Positions 17,540 to 26,667 of a stretch of 64,000 bases of DNA are shown in pieces. The notes under the pieces were generated by a model. That model saw nothing but the letters and a program-made list of their open reading frames with translations, did no database searches and was not told where the DNA came from. This DNA is from CAVSJA01 sp963728145 (GTDB lineage Bacteria > Bacteroidota > Bacteroidia > Chitinophagales > Chitinophagaceae): the NCBI GenBank assembly GCA_963728145.1, contig CAVSJA010000007.1, positions 992,001-1,056,000 on the forward strand, given 5' to 3'. A program made the position numbers and the translations under genes. Position 1 is the stretch's first letter, and each line of letters begins with the position of its first letter.

Positions 17540-18217
17540 ATGATCAAGATCACCGACCTCGAAAAAATCTACCGTACTGAGGAAGTAGAAACTGTTGCAT
17601 TGAACAAATTGACGATTGAAGTCAAAGAAGGCGAATTTGTAGCGATCATGGGTCCGTCCGGTTGCGGTAAATCAACCTTGTTGAATATACTCGGACTGCT
17701 CGATGATCCCGATGCGGGCAGCTATGTCTTCAACGGTACTGAGGTCGCAAATTTCAATGAAAGAAAACGCGCCGATCTCCGCAAGCGCAATATTGGTTTC
17801 GTGTTTCAGAGCTTTAACCTCATCGATGAGCTCACTGTATTTGAAAATGTAGAATTACCACTCATCTATAATAACCTCAAATCTGCCGAACGTAAGAAAA
17901 GAGTAGAGGAAGTGTTGGACAAGATGCAGATCATGCACAGAAGGAACCACTATCCACAACAACTCTCCGGTGGTCAGCAACAACGTGTAGCTGTTGCCCG
18001 CGCCGTTGTTAACCGCCCTAAGCTGATCCTCGCGGATGAGCCTACTGGAAACCTTGATAGCAGCAATGGTAATGAAGTAATGCAATTGCTCACTGATTTG
18101 AATGAAACAGGCACAACCATCGTAATGGTTACGCATAGCGAACATGATGCTCGTTATAGTCATCGCATCATCCGCATGCTGGATGGTCAAACAGTGATGG
18201 AAAATATTATGGTATAG
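17540..18217 (+). CDS. ABC transporter ATPase, MacB/LolD type
   Basis: The protein has 225 residues, a stand-alone nucleotide-binding subunit of the type VII (MacB/LolD/FtsE) class. Motifs: Walker A GPSGCGKST (38-46), Q-loop in GFVFQSFNLIDELTVFENV, signature LSGGQQQRVAVARA, Walker B LILADEPTGNLDS and H-loop VTHSEHDA. It is the only ATPase in the window, placed directly before eighteen FtsX-type permeases that lack an ATPase domain, so it probably powers some or all of them. These ATPases work as dimers on two permease chains and drive periplasmic conformational changes rather than moving substrate across the inner membrane. It starts 31 bp after the small membrane protein; a 258-bp gap with two palindromes separates it from FP1. 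Confidence 0.95.
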   Translation: MIKITDLEKIYRTEEVETVALNKLTIEVKEGEFVAIMGPSGCGKSTLLNILGLLDDPDAGSYVFNGTEVANFNERKRADLRKRNIGFVFQSFNLIDELTVFENVELPLIYNNLKSAERKKRVEEVLDKMQIMHRRNHYPQQLSGGQQQRVAVARAVVNRPKLILADEPTGNLDSSNGNEVMQLLTDLNETGTTIVMVTHSEHDARYSHRIIRMLDGQTVMENIMV

Positions 18218-18236
18218 TCGTGACATTAATAGAAGG

Positions 18237-18254
18237 TCCCCGCTTTCGCGGGGA
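18237..18254. repeat. GC-rich hairpin after the ATPase gene
   Basis: TCCCCGC-TTTC-GCGGGGA is a perfect 7-bp stem, 20 bp after the ATPase stop. It is the reverse-orientation relative of the hairpin at 12909-12928. No T run follows, so it is a dispersed palindrome or RNA-stabilising structure rather than a classic terminator. Confidence 0.6.
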
Positions 18255-18319
18255 TGAAGGGGAGTATAGCCATGAAAACATAATTATTTGTTCTCAAAAC
18301 CCACAGCGACCCTATTACT

Positions 18320-18335
18320 TCCCGACATGTCGGGA
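18320..18335. repeat. Perfect 16-bp palindrome
   Basis: TCCCGACATGTCGGGA is perfectly self-complementary, in the 258-bp gap between the ATPase and FP1. A related palindrome with TCCCGA/TCGGGA arms lies at 63223-63238. Apart from this and the hairpin at 18237, I see no gene in 18218-18475. Confidence 0.6.
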
Positions 18336-18475
18336 GGCTCGCATGCTGAAAAAACTCCACCAACTTATTCATGGCTGAAGAATCGTTGGTTAAGCGATTG
18401 TGAACGATTGTTGATGAACAGATCAGGATGTATGTCCTATGAAAACGACAAATCGGATCTGCAAAAATCAACGCC

Positions 18476-20911
18476 ATGCTTAAAAACTATTGGAAGGTTG
18501 CCTGGAGAAATATCCTCCGACACAAATCATTTTCCTTAATCAACATGACCGGTCTCGCTATCGGTCTTTCTTGCTTTTTATTAATCTCTCTCTACGTCAT
18601 TGACGAACTTAGTTACGACAGGCATTTTTCCCATGCTGATCGCGTTTACCGCGCGAATGCGGATTTAAGGTTCGGTGGCGCCGAAATGCACTTCCCCTTA
18701 AGTTCAGACATGTTGGGGGCCACTTTAAAGAAAGATTATCCCCAGGTGGAACAGTATGCAAGAGTGTATAACTCGGATGGTGCCAAGCTTATTAAAAAAG
18801 GAAACGAGTTTATCAATGAAGCAAACCTGGCGAATGTCGATTCCACTTTCTTTGAGATCTTTCCATTTCCTGCTATTGCCGGGAACTTAAAGACCGCATT
18901 AAATGAGCCCAACACTGTTGTACTGACCGACGAAATGGCGATAAAGTATTTCGGGACAGTGCACGCTGTTGGTAAAACATTAGAGACTAATGATAACAAT
19001 TCTACTCTGTATAAAGTAAATGGGGTAGTAAAGAAGATCCCGTCAAACTCGCATCTCAATTTTGACTTTTTCTTTTCGATGGATAATGTGCAATACAACT
19101 GGGGTACTCACCTGAGTTTTAATTTTCACACTTATTTTCTTTTCAAAGAGAAGATTGCTCCGGCTGATTTCGACAAGAACTTTCGACAGTATCTTGAAAA
19201 ATATGTTGTTCCGCAGGCACAGCAGCTGATGGATATTAAGAGCATGGAAGATTTTGAAAAGGCAGGGAATTATTTAGTGTTTTCGATGACTCCATTAACC
19301 AAGATTCATCTCTATTCCGCCAGGCAATTCGAAATCAGGCCGGGACAAGGAAATATTCAATATGTATATATCTTTTCGGTTATCGCAATTGTGATCCTGT
19401 TAATAGCCTGCATAAATTTCATGAACCTTACCACTGCACGCTCTGCTAATCGTGCACGTGAAGTTGGAATAAGAAAGGTGCTTGGCACAGAGAAGAAGAA
19501 CCTGATTACACAATTCCTGAGCGAGTCTATATTAATGGCATTGCTGTCTATGATGCTGGCAATACTAATAGCTTGGTTAGCCCTTCCGCTGTTCAATGAC
19601 ATTGCCAGCAAGAGCATGAGTTTCCCCAGCTTGTTAAAGCCGAACATCCTGCCAATTTTGATCGCACTTCCCTTTATCGTTGGCCTATTGGCTGGAAGTT
19701 ATCCTGCATTTTTTCTTTCTGCATTCAGGCCAATCGAAGTTTTGAAGGGAAAATTGAAAACCGGGAGTCGTAGCGGTGGATTACGTAGCGGATTAGTCGT
19801 AGTGCAATTCTTTTTTTCAATTGTGCTGATCATCGGCACGATTGTGGTCTACCGGCAATTGAATTATATCCAAACAAAAAATCTGGGATTCAAAAAGGAG
19901 CAGGTTCTGATAATTAATAATGCGTATGCGTTGAATAACAACGCAGATCCATTTAAGAATGAGGTATTGAAACTACAGGGAGTAAAGAGCGGTACATTTA
20001 GCGGCTATCTGCCTGTACCATCTTCGAGAAGCGATAATACCTGGTCAAAAGAAGCTGTATTCAATGAGAAGACCGGGTTTAACATGCAAAACTGGAATAT
20101 TGACTATGATTATGTCCCGACATTGGGAATGGAAATTATAAAGGGTAGAAATTTCTCGAGGGAATTCGGTACCGATTCTACCGCAATAATTATTAATGAG
20201 GCAACCGCCGGTTTATTGGGTTATCCCGATCCCGTTGGGAAAAAAGTCTATACAATAACTAATCTCAATGATGGGACGCTGGTACCTTATACGATAATTG
20301 GTGTCGTAAAGGACTTTCACTTTGAATCCCTGAAAAAAGATATTGCGCCCCTGAGCTTTTTGCTTAAACGCAGCACAGGCCTGGCTTCCTTTAAAGTGGG
20401 TACGGATGATATCAAATCATTGGTGAACCAGGTTGAAAAGAAATGGAAAACAATGGCTCCATCACTTCCATTCAGTTATCAATTTTTAGATGAATCATTC
20501 GATCAGATGTATCGTGAAGAACAGCGTATCGGGAAGATTGCGTTCACGTTTGCATTGCTTGCCATATTTATTGCTTGTCTTGGATTGTTTGGTCTTGCTG
20601 CATTTATTGCAGAAGCGAGAGTGAAAGAAATTGGAATAAGAAAAGTCTTAGGCGCGAATGTTTCCAATATCGTGAATATGCTTTCAAGAGATTTTGTGAA
20701 ACTGGTGTTGATCGCTGCTGTATTCGCATTTCCGATTGCCTGGTGGGGAATGAATACATGGTTAAAGGATTTTGCATTTCGCGTGGATATAGGCTGGTGG
20801 GTGTTTGCATTAGCAGGTGGAATTGCCTTATTGATTGCGTTGTTGACGGTGAGTTTCCAAGCGATAAAGGCGGCGATTGCTAACCCGGTTACAAGCCTGA
20901 GGTCGGAGTAG
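18476..20911 (+). CDS. FP1: FtsX/MacB-type ABC permease
   Basis: The protein has 811 residues and shows the architecture shared by the whole array: basic amphipathic start (NYWKVAWRN), TM1 (about 20-42), first MacB-type periplasmic core domain (about 45-290), three helices (TM2 about 297-318; TM3; TM4 with AGSYPA), TM5 (about 438-456), a second periplasmic core domain, and TM6-TM8 (from about 687, 742 and 774). Coupling helices that would contact the ATPase read REVGIRKVLGTE (near 328) and KEIGIRKVLGAN. It ends NPVTSLRSE, the only array member with T in the NPVKSLR tail. It is the first permease after the ATPase; a 258-bp gap rather than an overlap separates them. Substrate unknown; relatives export peptides, lipids or toxic amphiphiles. 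Confidence 0.93.
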   Translation: MLKNYWKVAWRNILRHKSFSLINMTGLAIGLSCFLLISLYVIDELSYDRHFSHADRVYRANADLRFGGAEMHFPLSSDMLGATLKKDYPQVEQYARVYNSDGAKLIKKGNEFINEANLANVDSTFFEIFPFPAIAGNLKTALNEPNTVVLTDEMAIKYFGTVHAVGKTLETNDNNSTLYKVNGVVKKIPSNSHLNFDFFFSMDNVQYNWGTHLSFNFHTYFLFKEKIAPADFDKNFRQYLEKYVVPQAQQLMDIKSMEDFEKAGNYLVFSMTPLTKIHLYSARQFEIRPGQGNIQYVYIFSVIAIVILLIACINFMNLTTARSANRAREVGIRKVLGTEKKNLITQFLSESILMALLSMMLAILIAWLALPLFNDIASKSMSFPSLLKPNILPILIALPFIVGLLAGSYPAFFLSAFRPIEVLKGKLKTGSRSGGLRSGLVVVQFFFSIVLIIGTIVVYRQLNYIQTKNLGFKKEQVLIINNAYALNNNADPFKNEVLKLQGVKSGTFSGYLPVPSSRSDNTWSKEAVFNEKTGFNMQNWNIDYDYVPTLGMEIIKGRNFSREFGTDSTAIIINEATAGLLGYPDPVGKKVYTITNLNDGTLVPYTIIGVVKDFHFESLKKDIAPLSFLLKRSTGLASFKVGTDDIKSLVNQVEKKWKTMAPSLPFSYQFLDESFDQMYREEQRIGKIAFTFALLAIFIACLGLFGLAAFIAEARVKEIGIRKVLGANVSNIVNMLSRDFVKLVLIAAVFAFPIAWWGMNTWLKDFAFRVDIGWWVFALAGGIALLIALLTVSFQAIKAAIANPVTSLRSE

Positions 20912-21001
20912 ATTATTGATTATTTATTATTAATTATTAATTATTAATTGAACACAGCAATTAACCAATAATCAATAATTAATAATCAATAATAAATAAT
21001 C
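20912..21001. repeat. Inverted A/T simple repeat, ATTATTAATT family
   Basis: Units such as TTATTAATTATTAATT after the FP1 stop are mirrored by AATAATCAATAATTAATAAT before FP2, allowing a long weak stem. The same family occurs at 58087-58192 and 60690-60782. Confidence 0.75.
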
Positions 21002-21043
21002 AGAAAAAGTGGGGACGGTGAATATTGTTTAAAATCAGACCGG

Positions 21044-23404
21044 ATGTTACGAAACTATTTCATGATCGCGTGGAGAAATCTCAAAACAAAAAAGAGTTTC
21101 TCCTTCATTAACATAGTTGGCCTTTCAATTGGAATGGCAGCAGCTACATTGATCATTCTTTGGATACAGAATGAGGTGAGCTATGATAAATTCCATGAAA
21201 AGATCGATCGTACTTACCAGGTATGGAATAAGTACAAAATTGATGGAAAGACGAGCGCCTGGAACAATACGCCCAAGGTGATGGCGAGAACTATTAAGCA
21301 GGATTACCCTGAGATCGAATTGACCGCAAGGGTGAATTGGTCATTTCCTGTTTTGCTTAGCGTTGGAGACAAGCGGCTTAAGGCCACCGGAACTATTGTT
21401 GATTCAACTTTCCCCCAGGTCTTCACATTTCCCCTAATAAGAGGGAACCCAAATACAGCTTTGCATGGAACTTATTCTATAGTCCTCACTGAGAAACTCG
21501 CAAAAAGGATTTTTGGTAATGAAGATCCGATGGGTAAAGTCATCAGGTTTGACAACGCAGATAATTTTACCGTTACTGGCATCGCAAAAGATATTCCAAA
21601 CAACACTTCATTTGATTTTGAATTCCTGCTTCCCTGGGCTTATCTGACGAAGAGAGTCTGGGATGATGATCAGTGGGGGAATAATTCTACCACAACTTAT
21701 GTTTTATTGAAAAATAAAGAAGGCTTTGCGTCTCTTCAATCCAAGATCAAAGACCTGCGCAAGAAATATGATAAAGGTGATCCGAATATAGAAACCTTCC
21801 TTTATCCGGTATCGCGACTCCACCTTTATGGTCAATTTGAAGATGGAATAGAATCCGGTGGTAAAATAGAAGGAGTAAGGTTATTTGGAATTATTGCGGG
21901 ATTGATCTTGCTGATCGCCTGTATCAATTTCATGAATCTTAGTACAGCAAGAAGCGAGAAAAGAGCCAAAGAAGTTGGAATCAGAAAGGTTGCGGGAGCA
22001 CAAAAGGGCAATTTGATCAGCCAGTTCCTGGGTGAATCCGTTTTGCTTTCTTTCATAGCCGCGGTAATCGGCCTGATAATCGTAACATTCGCACTTCCTT
22101 TATTTAATGATTTAGTGAATAAGCAACTTACAATCGATTATAGCAATTATAAATTCTGGCTTGCTGCATTGGGTTTTGTCCTATTCACTGGTTTACTTGC
22201 TGGAAGTTATCCAGCTATCTATCTATCTTCTTTTCGACCGATCAAAGTATTGAAAGGAACATTTAGGGCAGCAAATGCTCAAATAACCCCACGAAAAATA
22301 CTGGTTGTTATTCAATTCACTTTCGCTATTGTATTGATCATCTCCACTATAATCGTTCGTCAGCAATTGCAGAAAGGGCTTGATCGCAAGTCGGGTTATT
22401 CAAAAGATAACCTGATATTTCATCATATGGAGGGTGATATTGAAAAGAACTATATGCTGATAAAAAATGAATTGCTGAATTCTGGTATCGCGGTTTCTGT
22501 CACTAAAACAAGTGCGCCAATTACACAGGGTTGGAGCAATACCTGGGGTATTGAATGGCCGGGTAAACCAAAGGACGATAAAACAATTGTAAACAGATTT
22601 GTGGCTGACGATGCAATTGTGAGAACGGCGGGCATGGAATTGGTCGCTGGAAGGGATTTCGATCTAAATAAGTTCCCTACAGATTCAACAGCTGTAATTC
22701 TGAATGAATCAGCAGTAAAGCTCATGGGTTTCAAGCAACCCATTGGACAAATCATAGAAGATAATGGAACCAATTGGCATATTGTTGGAGTAGTAAAGGA
22801 TTTTATCCTGATTTCGCCCTTCCGTCCGATCGAACCAATGGTAATTGAAGGTGCCAAAGCCTGGTTCAATGTGGTCCATATAAAACTCAGCAAGGATAAA
22901 TCAACGGCGGAAAACATAAAACTTGCTGAAAGAGTTTTCAAAAAATACAATCCTGAATATCCATTCAATTTTTTATTTGTAGAGGAACAATACGCTAATA
23001 AGTTCGATGACGAAAAAAGAACCGGGAAGCTGGCAAGTGTATTTGCTTGTCTTGCTATTATCATTTCCTGTTTGGGATTGTTTGGTTTGGCGAGTTATAT
23101 GGCAGAGAACCGGATCAAAGAAATTGGCGTGAGAAAAGTCCTGGGGGCGTCAGTAACTAATATCACGCGTTTGCTATCTGTTGATTTCCTGAAACTGGTC
23201 ATAATCGCTTTTCTGGTTGCTGCGCCATTAGCGTGGTGGCTTGGCGAAAGCTGGCTAAAGGACTTTCCATATCGGGTAAGTATTCAATGGTGGGTATTTG
23301 CAATGGCAGGAATTCTTTCCATAATGATTGCATTGTTGACAGTGGGATATCAGGCGGTGAAGGCAGCAATGGCAAATCCGGTGAAGAGTTTGAGAAGTGA
23401 GTGA
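21044..23404 (+). CDS. FP2: FtsX/MacB-type ABC permease
   Basis: The protein has 786 residues and is among the shorter members. Its N-terminal helix continues into LWIQNEVSYDKFH, a form shared with FP7 (LWVNDE) and FP15 (LWVKDE). A G-G-K/R-I motif (ESGGKIEGVRLFG) precedes TM2 (about 277-298), as in FP7, FP14 and FP15. Coupling motifs are KEVGIRKVAGAQ and KEIGVRKVLGAS. The second periplasmic domain contains WGIEWPGKPKDD, similar to the GVTWPGK of FP7 and GVEWEGK of FP15, so these form one subfamily. It ends NPVKSLRSE; 132 bp separate it from FP1, nearly all simple repeat. Confidence 0.93.
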   Translation: MLRNYFMIAWRNLKTKKSFSFINIVGLSIGMAAATLIILWIQNEVSYDKFHEKIDRTYQVWNKYKIDGKTSAWNNTPKVMARTIKQDYPEIELTARVNWSFPVLLSVGDKRLKATGTIVDSTFPQVFTFPLIRGNPNTALHGTYSIVLTEKLAKRIFGNEDPMGKVIRFDNADNFTVTGIAKDIPNNTSFDFEFLLPWAYLTKRVWDDDQWGNNSTTTYVLLKNKEGFASLQSKIKDLRKKYDKGDPNIETFLYPVSRLHLYGQFEDGIESGGKIEGVRLFGIIAGLILLIACINFMNLSTARSEKRAKEVGIRKVAGAQKGNLISQFLGESVLLSFIAAVIGLIIVTFALPLFNDLVNKQLTIDYSNYKFWLAALGFVLFTGLLAGSYPAIYLSSFRPIKVLKGTFRAANAQITPRKILVVIQFTFAIVLIISTIIVRQQLQKGLDRKSGYSKDNLIFHHMEGDIEKNYMLIKNELLNSGIAVSVTKTSAPITQGWSNTWGIEWPGKPKDDKTIVNRFVADDAIVRTAGMELVAGRDFDLNKFPTDSTAVILNESAVKLMGFKQPIGQIIEDNGTNWHIVGVVKDFILISPFRPIEPMVIEGAKAWFNVVHIKLSKDKSTAENIKLAERVFKKYNPEYPFNFLFVEEQYANKFDDEKRTGKLASVFACLAIIISCLGLFGLASYMAENRIKEIGVRKVLGASVTNITRLLSVDFLKLVIIAFLVAAPLAWWLGESWLKDFPYRVSIQWWVFAMAGILSIMIALLTVGYQAVKAAMANPVKSLRSE

Positions 23405-23488
23405 TTGATGGCTCTATGGTTAAATTGTTAGATGGTTGGACTTACTATTTATCAACCCAACAATCAAACAATAAAACAATCAAGCAAT
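23405..23488. repeat. TTGATTG-family element with conserved 33-bp right arm
   Basis: The element has a loosely repeated left part (TTGTTAGATGGTTGG) and a right arm at 23456-23488 that is nearly identical to arms at 48012-48045, 55648-55680 and 63278-63310. The arm ends 34 bp before the FP3 start. Confidence 0.8.
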
Positions 23489-23522
23489 TTGAAAATTGGG
23501 GGATTAGACTTAATAAAGAACT

Positions 23523-25976
23523 ATGTTTAAAAGTTATCTCAAAACTGCCTTTCGTAATCTTTGGAAACACCGGAGATTTTCGGCTATCAATATTGCCGGA
23601 TTGGTGATTGGTATGGCTGCATGTTTATTGATTATGCAGTATGTGAGTTTTGAATTGAGCTATGATCAGGCAAATAAGAATGCAAAAGATATCTACCGCG
23701 TAGTTAATGATCGTTTTCAAAATGGTAAATTGATTCAGCACGGTACTATTACTTATTCGGCGGTCGGTAAGGCGATGAATGATGATTTCGACGAAGTGAT
23801 TCTCAATACAAGAGTCGAACCCGGAGGTGAGCTGGTAATTACATACGGGGACAAACGGCTGACTGAAGACTCAATCTTCTACGTTGAGAATTCTTTTTTC
23901 TCAATGTTTTCTTATCCACTGATTGCGGGAGATAAAAACACCGTGTTAAAAGCTCCTTATTCGGTTTTGCTTTCAGAAACATTGGCAAAAAAAATATTTA
24001 GTGATAAAGGAAAAGATGCAGGCGATTATATTGGCAAGGCCCTGAAGCTCGGAAACGACTCTGCTCCATATAAAATCGATGGAATTTTCAAGGATGTTCC
24101 TGAAAATTCTCATCTTCAATTTCATCTCCTGGTTTCCTATCAATCGCTTATCAGTCTCGGATGGAAAGCAGCGGATTACAGTTTTACTGAGTCAGATTTC
24201 TGGCACTACGTTCAGCTAAAACCTGGCGCCGATTACAAGGCACTTAATAAAAGGATGGATGCATTTAGCGAGAAGCATTTCCGTGGAAATAAGGTCTCAG
24301 GCAGTGATGAGAAATTCTACCTTCAGCCTCTTTCTAAGGCACATCTTTACTCTGATTTTGAATATGAGATTGGCATAGTAGGAAAATCATCAGTGGTATG
24401 GGGCTTATTGGTAATTGCTTTATTCATCATTTGCATTGCCTGGATAAATTATATTAATCTGGCGACTGCAAGATCGGTTGAGCGTGCCAGGGAAGTGGGC
24501 ATAAGAAAAGTTGTAGGGGGGCGGAGGAGGCAGCTCATTAGTCAATTCTTACTGGAATCCGCTATTATCAACTTGTTTGCTATTCTACTCGCCTTATTGC
24601 TGGTCTATCTGATCCAACCTCTCTTCAATAATTTGCTCGAACGAAATTTATCTCCATCATATCTTTTTACAAAAGGCTTGAATGGTTACAGCATCAGTAT
24701 AATCCTGGTTCTGATTGTGATTGCAGGCGTTCTTCTTTCCGGATTTTATCCGGCATTTGTATTGTCAGCATTTAAGCCGATTACAGTGCTTAAGGGCAAA
24801 CTTGTAAGTTCAAAGAAAGGAATATTCCTGAGAAAAGGGCTTGTGATCGGTCAGTTTACTATTACCGTTGCGCTGATCATTGGATCCTGGGTGGTATTGA
24901 GCCAGCTAAAGTATATGAATGAAAAGGACCTTGGATTTCATCCCGAACAAATAATGGTCATCAAACCACCGAGTTTCACCAATTGGGATTCGACATTCAT
25001 CGACAAGATGAACAGCTTTAAGGAAGAATTGAAGCAATTGACATTTGTCAAAGGCGCGACAACATCCTGGAATGTTCCCGGTGGGGAAATGGGAAGAAGT
25101 TTCAATGTAAGACAGGCCGATTCGGCTACACAGAACCGTTTTACCGTTCGGCATACCGGCATTGATTATGATTTCTTACCAACCATGGGAATTGAAGTTA
25201 TTGCCGGAAGAAATTTCACGCCTACAGATCATAATCCGGATTTTGCAAAACTGCACAACATCATAATCAATATATCTGCTGCAAAATTATTAGGGTTTGC
25301 ATCGCCCCAGGCTGCCGTGGGGAAATCAATCATGCGCGGAGACAAGAAATGGGACATCATTGGAGTGGCGGCTGATTACCACCAGAAATCATTGCGCTAT
25401 CCATTAGAACCGATCATGTTCTTTCCTGCCTACAGTACCAATAGTGAGATATCTGTTAAACTGACGGCAAAGGACATCGCAGGAAAGGTTGATTTATTGA
25501 AACAGAAGTACTCCACTTTTTTCCCGGGAAATTTTTTCGATTATTTTTTCCTCGATGATCACTTCAACAGGCAATATCGTGATGAAAGACTATTCAGTAA
25601 AGTATTCGGCATATTCGCCGGCTTTGCAATTTTCGTCGCCTGCCTTGGATTGTTCGGACTGGCAATGTTCTCTACTGTTCAACGAACCAAAGAGATTGGC
25701 GTACGAAAAGTTCTTGGTGCATCGGTATCAAATATCCTTGTTCTGATTTCAAAAGATTTTGTCAAACTGGTGTTGATCGCAAGCATAATTGCATTTCCAA
25801 TTGCATGGTTTAGTATGAATAGGTGGTTAGAAGATTTTGCGTACCGGATTGATATTGCCTGGTGGGTTTTTGGAGCGGCTGCAGTACTTGCATTGGTGAT
25901 TGCTCTATTAACGGTAAGCTTCCAGGCATTGAAGGCGGCGATGAGTAATCCGGTTAAGAGTTTGAGGACGGAGTAG
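23523..25976 (+). CDS. FP3: FtsX/MacB-type ABC permease
   Basis: The protein has 817 residues and pairs clearly with FP13: both have a glutamine after TM1 (LLIMQYVSFELSYD here, LLIAQYTKFEESYE there), both replace the usual IACINF of TM2 with IAWINY, both read ERA-(R/K)-EVGIRKVVG, and both have YFFLDD before TM6 (DYFFLDDHFNRQYRDER here). TM2 begins near residue 291. Coupling motifs are REVGIRKVVGGR and KEIGVRKVLGAS. It ends NPVKSLRTE. The stop codon runs into a GGCAATA-type heptamer array. The next gene is not a permease but a small secreted protein. Confidence 0.93.
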   Translation: MFKSYLKTAFRNLWKHRRFSAINIAGLVIGMAACLLIMQYVSFELSYDQANKNAKDIYRVVNDRFQNGKLIQHGTITYSAVGKAMNDDFDEVILNTRVEPGGELVITYGDKRLTEDSIFYVENSFFSMFSYPLIAGDKNTVLKAPYSVLLSETLAKKIFSDKGKDAGDYIGKALKLGNDSAPYKIDGIFKDVPENSHLQFHLLVSYQSLISLGWKAADYSFTESDFWHYVQLKPGADYKALNKRMDAFSEKHFRGNKVSGSDEKFYLQPLSKAHLYSDFEYEIGIVGKSSVVWGLLVIALFIICIAWINYINLATARSVERAREVGIRKVVGGRRRQLISQFLLESAIINLFAILLALLLVYLIQPLFNNLLERNLSPSYLFTKGLNGYSISIILVLIVIAGVLLSGFYPAFVLSAFKPITVLKGKLVSSKKGIFLRKGLVIGQFTITVALIIGSWVVLSQLKYMNEKDLGFHPEQIMVIKPPSFTNWDSTFIDKMNSFKEELKQLTFVKGATTSWNVPGGEMGRSFNVRQADSATQNRFTVRHTGIDYDFLPTMGIEVIAGRNFTPTDHNPDFAKLHNIIINISAAKLLGFASPQAAVGKSIMRGDKKWDIIGVAADYHQKSLRYPLEPIMFFPAYSTNSEISVKLTAKDIAGKVDLLKQKYSTFFPGNFFDYFFLDDHFNRQYRDERLFSKVFGIFAGFAIFVACLGLFGLAMFSTVQRTKEIGVRKVLGASVSNILVLISKDFVKLVLIASIIAFPIAWFSMNRWLEDFAYRIDIAWWVFGAAAVLALVIALLTVSFQALKAAMSNPVKSLRTE

Positions 25977-26032
25977 GCAATAAGCAATGGGCAATAAGCA
26001 ATAGGCAATAAGCAATAAGCAATAGGCAATAG
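25977..26032 (+). repeat. GGCAATA/AGCAATA heptamer array after FP3
   Basis: About eight 7-bp units follow the TAG stop without a gap (GGCAATA, AGCAATG and variants). It is the same unit family as at 26585, 29098, 39001, 42895 and 53106. Confidence 0.85.
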
Positions 26033-26062
26033 ATAAAGTTTAATGACAATAAACCAAAAGAT

Positions 26063-26584
26063 ATGAAAAAGATCATTGTTGTGATGATGCTGTTGGTTGC
26101 GTTTGGGCTTGCGTCGTTTGCACAATCTGCAAAGCAAAAAGCAGAACAGTTGGCGTCGGAATTCAGTAAGGAAAAACATAAGCAAAAAGAAAAGAATGGA
26201 GTTGTGACGAAGAAAGATGTGAAAGTTGAAGCCCGACCCGATATCCGGCAAAATATTGGAGAGTATGCTGCTACTTATGAGCTTGAGGGGATGGGCCAGT
26301 ATTTAACCCTGGAACAATCGTCCGGGACATGGAGAGGGGTATTTACGGAATCCAAAGATGGTAAAACAAACGAGACCGGAGCTTTGAAAGATATAAAGAT
26401 TGAAGATGCATTGTTGAAGGCTACCGTGGTTGGCAAAGATGGAAAGGAAAAACCATTCGAGGCAGTCTTTATTTTACGCTCTGGCGACGGATATGAATCA
26501 AAGGGCATTGGATTCAAACAGGAGTCGCATTTTTCGAATGGCTTAATGTTGGATAGGGCTTTTTATAGAAGACAAGAATTGTAG
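26063..26584 (+). CDS. Small secreted protein of unknown function inside the array
   Basis: The protein has 173 residues with a signal peptide (MKKIIVVMMLLVAFGLASFAQ). A lysine-rich helical segment (about 22-60, KQKAEQLASEFSKEKHKQKEK) is followed by a predicted beta-rich domain (about 68-173) with GEYAATYELEGMGQYLTLEQ and WRGVFTE, reminiscent of small lipocalin-like or beta-barrel periplasmic domains, but I cannot assign a family. It is one of only two non-permease genes in the array, on the same strand, 86 bp after FP3 and 83 bp before FP4, with heptamer arrays on both sides. A role as accessory or substrate-handling protein is possible but unsupported. Confidence 0.8.
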   Translation: MKKIIVVMMLLVAFGLASFAQSAKQKAEQLASEFSKEKHKQKEKNGVVTKKDVKVEARPDIRQNIGEYAATYELEGMGQYLTLEQSSGTWRGVFTESKDGKTNETGALKDIKIEDALLKATVVGKDGKEKPFEAVFILRSGDGYESKGIGFKQESHFSNGLMLDRAFYRRQEL

Positions 26585-26633
26585 GCAATGGGCAATAGGC
26601 AATACGCAATTGGCAATTGGCAAAGGGCAAAAG
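26585..26633 (+). repeat. GGCAATA-family heptamer array, degenerate
   Basis: About seven 7-bp units (GGCAATG, GGCAATA, CGCAATT, GGCAAAG) begin directly after the TAG stop of the small secreted protein gene and decay towards FP4. Confidence 0.8.
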
Positions 26634-26667
26634 ACAGTTAGCAAATTGAAATAATAAACAGTGTACG

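Noticed and set aside
18288..18539. 83-codon plus-strand frame before FP1
   Set aside because: Overlaps the FP1 start by 64 bp in another frame and translates a dispersed palindrome; no recognisable domain.
22450..23064. 204-codon minus-strand frame inside FP2
   Set aside because: Fully antisense to the second periplasmic domain of FP2, with no homology or signal of its own.
25679..26251. Minus-strand frame of 190 codons across the FP3 3' end and the small secreted gene
   Set aside because: Antisense to two well-supported genes and partly made of the heptamer repeat (LLPIAYC). Similar antisense frames recur behind several permeases because of the conserved 3' coding end.
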